Source: Clostridium sp. CAG:575
GTDB taxonomy: Bacteria; Bacillota; Clostridia; TANB77; CAG-508
Direction of reading: 5' to 3'
Assembly: GCA_000435535.1 (NCBI GenBank)
Contig: FR884523.1
Span: 7,270-15,650 of the forward strand
DNA length: 8,381 nucleotides
A program made the position numbers and the translations under genes. The notes below the pieces were generated by a model that was given only the letters and a program-made list of their open reading frames with translations, ran no database searches and had not been told where the DNA came from. Every line of letters begins with the position of its first letter. Position 1 is the stretch's first letter. This document shows positions 7,321-8,381 of this stretch, piece by piece.

Positions 7321-7728
7321 TTATGCAAATAGCAATAGAAATAATATAATATATAATATTTCATCATGAACTTTTTCCTGATATAGGAAAAACAATAAAC
7401 AAAGAATAATTATATCATCTGAATATAATTTTATTCCTAGAATCTCAAATATAGGGCTGTCTTCATTATTTGAAGAATAACGAGAATTACTAGTATTACT
7501 ACTAATATTTTTTTTAGTAGTAATACTAGTGTTTTTATTTGCTTGTGGATTTAGTGTACTTTTGTTTTGAATATTATTAATTTTTTGATTTTCATTATTT
7601 GCATTTTCTTTATTTTTATTTAAATTGCTAGATTTTCCAAATGAGTCTGTTGTAGAGTGGTTATTGTTGGAATATCTAGAATAGTAATTGTAATAATATG
7701 GATATCCCCAATATGGAAATCTAAACAT
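7321..7728 (-). CDS. Hypothetical Tyr/Asn-rich protein with hydrophobic C-terminus
   Basis: I do not assign a function to this 135-residue product. It has three parts. The N-terminus (residues 1-19) is very aromatic, with MFRFPYWGYPYYYNYYSRY, recalling some spore coat or surface proteins in composition only. Residues 20-90 form a low-complexity linker rich in Asn, Ser, Thr and Lys. The C-terminus (91-135) begins SPIFEILGIKLYSDD and has two short hydrophobic helices (about 104-116 and 123-134) around a charged turn QEKVHDE, so it may be a membrane hairpin. From memory, similar C-termini occur in small uncharacterised clostridial proteins; this was not searched. A strong AAAGGAGA site just upstream of the ATG at 7728 supports it as a real gene. 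It follows the 7776-8246 gene by 47 bases on the same strand, so the two are likely one operon. A perfect 17-bp inverted repeat lies inside its linker. Confidence 0.8.
   Translation of the reverse strand: MFRFPYWGYPYYYNYYSRYSNNNHSTTDSFGKSSNLNKNKENANNENQKINNIQNKSTLNPQANKNTSITTKKNISSNTSNSRYSSNNEDSPIFEILGIKLYSDDIIILCLLFFLYQEKVHDEILYIILFLLLFA
7489..7530. repeat. Perfect 17-bp inverted repeat inside a coding linker
   Basis: ACTAGTATTACTACTAA at 7489-7505 is the exact reverse complement of the arm at 7514-7530, with an 8-base loop TATTTTTT. It falls in the Asn/Ser/Thr-rich linker of the minus-strand gene at 7321-7728 (residues about 66-80). The arms contain four G/C pairs each. Part of the symmetry may come from codon choice, because AGT and ACT, and AAT and ATT, are reverse complements of each other. 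Confidence 0.9.
7489..7540 (+). terminator. Possible rho-independent terminator for the minC transcript
   Basis: Read on the plus strand, the perfect 17-bp stem (7489-7530) is followed directly by GTTTTTATTT, a T-rich tract as in intrinsic terminators. It lies about 170 bases past the minC stop, inside the convergent gene. The stem is AT-rich and the tract is interrupted, so this is tentative. No other hairpin with a T tract is seen near the minC stop. On the minus strand no T tract follows, so it would not be expected to terminate the host gene. Confidence 0.35.
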
Positions 7729-7775
7729 TTTTGGTCTCCTTTCTTTGTTAATTTATTGTATATAGAGTAGTAATA

Positions 7776-8246
7776 TTAATTATTATTATTTTTAGAATTT
7801 TCGTTTTTTTTCATTAATTCTGCAATTTTACTTACATTTAATAAGTTCATGTAATTGTCTAATTGACTTTTTTTACTATCTCGTAAATATGGTTTTAGAG
7901 AATTTAAAAGATTAGCTCTTGGATCATTTTTAGAATTCATTTTTCCAAAAGCAGAAGACATTTTCATAATTGTATTCATGTCTAAGCCATTTAAATTTAA
8001 ACCCTCAGTACTTTCAGAATGGGTATTAGAAGAATTTTTTTCATTATAATTTATATTTTCATTATTTGATACCTGATTTGAATTGTTATTATTGGTATCA
8101 GAATTAGAATTTTGCCCAGCAAACATTTTTGAAAAATTTTGTATCATTTCTGGTGAAATTTGAGATATTGCATCTGATATATTCCCGTTATCAACCATAT
8201 TTTTAATATTATTCATTGTGTTTTCATCTATATTCATAGAATTCAT
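7776..8246 (-). CDS. Hypothetical Asn-rich protein with conserved-looking C-terminal helical domain
   Basis: I do not assign a function to this 156-residue product. It has no signal peptide or membrane segment, so is probably cytoplasmic or part of a structure assembled from the cytoplasm. Residues 1-43 look helical (repeated Met/Asn/Ile, with SPEMIQNFSKMFAG), 44-80 are a low-complexity Asn/Ser linker, and 86-148 form a second helical part with DPRANLLNSLKPYLRDSKK then QLDNYMNLLNVSKIAELMKK. From memory, the LL-x-x-LKPYLR pattern recurs in small uncharacterised Firmicute proteins, some near sporulation genes; this was not searched. Start is the ATG at 8246 because AGGGGTG (8258-8252) lies 5 bases ahead. 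A longer frame to 8339 would add 31 residues of unlikely leader that overlaps the promoter. It is first of a two-gene minus-strand operon with the 7321-7728 gene. Confidence 0.82.
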   Translation of the reverse strand: MNSMNIDENTMNNIKNMVDNGNISDAISQISPEMIQNFSKMFAGQNSNSDTNNNNSNQVSNNENINYNEKNSSNTHSESTEGLNLNGLDMNTIMKMSSAFGKMNSKNDPRANLLNSLKPYLRDSKKSQLDNYMNLLNVSKIAELMKKNENSKNNNN

Positions 8247-8251
8247 TTTAT

Positions 8252-8258
8252 CACCCCT
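8252..8258 (-). promoter_or_regulatory. Ribosome binding site that sets the 7776-8246 gene start
   Basis: On the minus strand AGGGGTG is followed by 5 bases and the ATG at 8246. It selects that codon over the upstream in-frame start at 8339, which has no comparable site. Confidence 0.75.
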
Positions 8259-8303
8259 AATATAATATATTAAAATAATTTCTATATATGTAATTTTATA
8301 TTT

Positions 8304-8332
8304 ATTATATGAAATGATTATACAAATGTTAC
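8304..8332 (-). promoter_or_regulatory. Putative promoter for the two hypothetical genes
   Basis: On the minus strand GTAACA (8332-8327, four of six matches to the sigma-A -35 box) and TATAAT (8309-8304) are separated by 17 bases. Transcription would start near 8297, about 50 bases before the ATG at 8246. The same bases also read AC, 16 bases, then CATATAATA, which fits the loose sigma-K pattern (AC, then CATAnnnTA). In DNA this AT-rich either match could be chance, so which sigma factor acts here cannot be decided from sequence. Confidence 0.42.
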
Positions 8333-8381
8333 TAAACAATTAGTTGTTAATCACAGTTTTGGCATTAATAAAATTGTTTTA

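Noticed and set aside
8247..8339. N-terminal extension of the 7776-8246 gene to a start at 8339
   Set aside because: The extra 31 residues lie over the promoter and lack a ribosome binding site, while the internal ATG at 8246 has AGGGGTG at ideal distance.
8335..8345. Short AACAA/TTGTT palindrome near the right edge
   Set aside because: Five pairs in AT-rich sequence are expected by chance, and too little flanking sequence is available to judge a role.

Overview
The window is strongly AT-rich DNA from a Gram-positive, low-GC bacterium, most likely a member of the Clostridia (Bacillota). The support is the gene content (MecA adaptor, DUF4321 protein, a radC-mreBCD-PBP2-minC cluster), strong AGGAGG-like ribosome binding sites, frequent TTG and GTG starts, A/T-ending codons and asparagine-rich proteins. 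No species can be named from the sequence alone. Almost everything here looks chromosomal and housekeeping; I see no transposase, integrase, tRNA, rRNA or CRISPR array.

Layout. (1) Positions 1-503, minus strand: 5' part of a mecA-like gene, cut by the window edge. (2) Positions 504-838: a divergent intergenic region with a convincing promoter facing each way. (3) Positions 839-7316, plus strand: a run of seven genes, DUF4321 protein, radC, mreB, mreC, mreD, class B penicillin-binding protein 2 (mrdA type) and minC. Gaps are short, apart from 92 bases before mreD and 121 bases before minC. (4) Positions 7321-8246, minus strand: two small hypothetical genes in tandem, convergent with minC and only 4 bases from its stop codon, read from a probable promoter near 8304-8332.

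The central cluster is the rod-shape and division-site module. MreB filaments, MreC and MreD form the scaffold that guides cell-wall elongation, PBP2 is the transpeptidase that cross-links the new peptidoglycan, and MinC is the inhibitor that keeps FtsZ from assembling at the wrong place. radC and the DUF4321 gene are habitual neighbours of this module in Firmicutes, with no firm functional link.

I found no clear new multi-gene system. The points most worth a second look are the absence of minD/minE after minC, the two uncharacterised asparagine-rich genes that follow it, and a perfect 17-bp inverted repeat inside the second of them that could act as a terminator for the opposing minC transcript.
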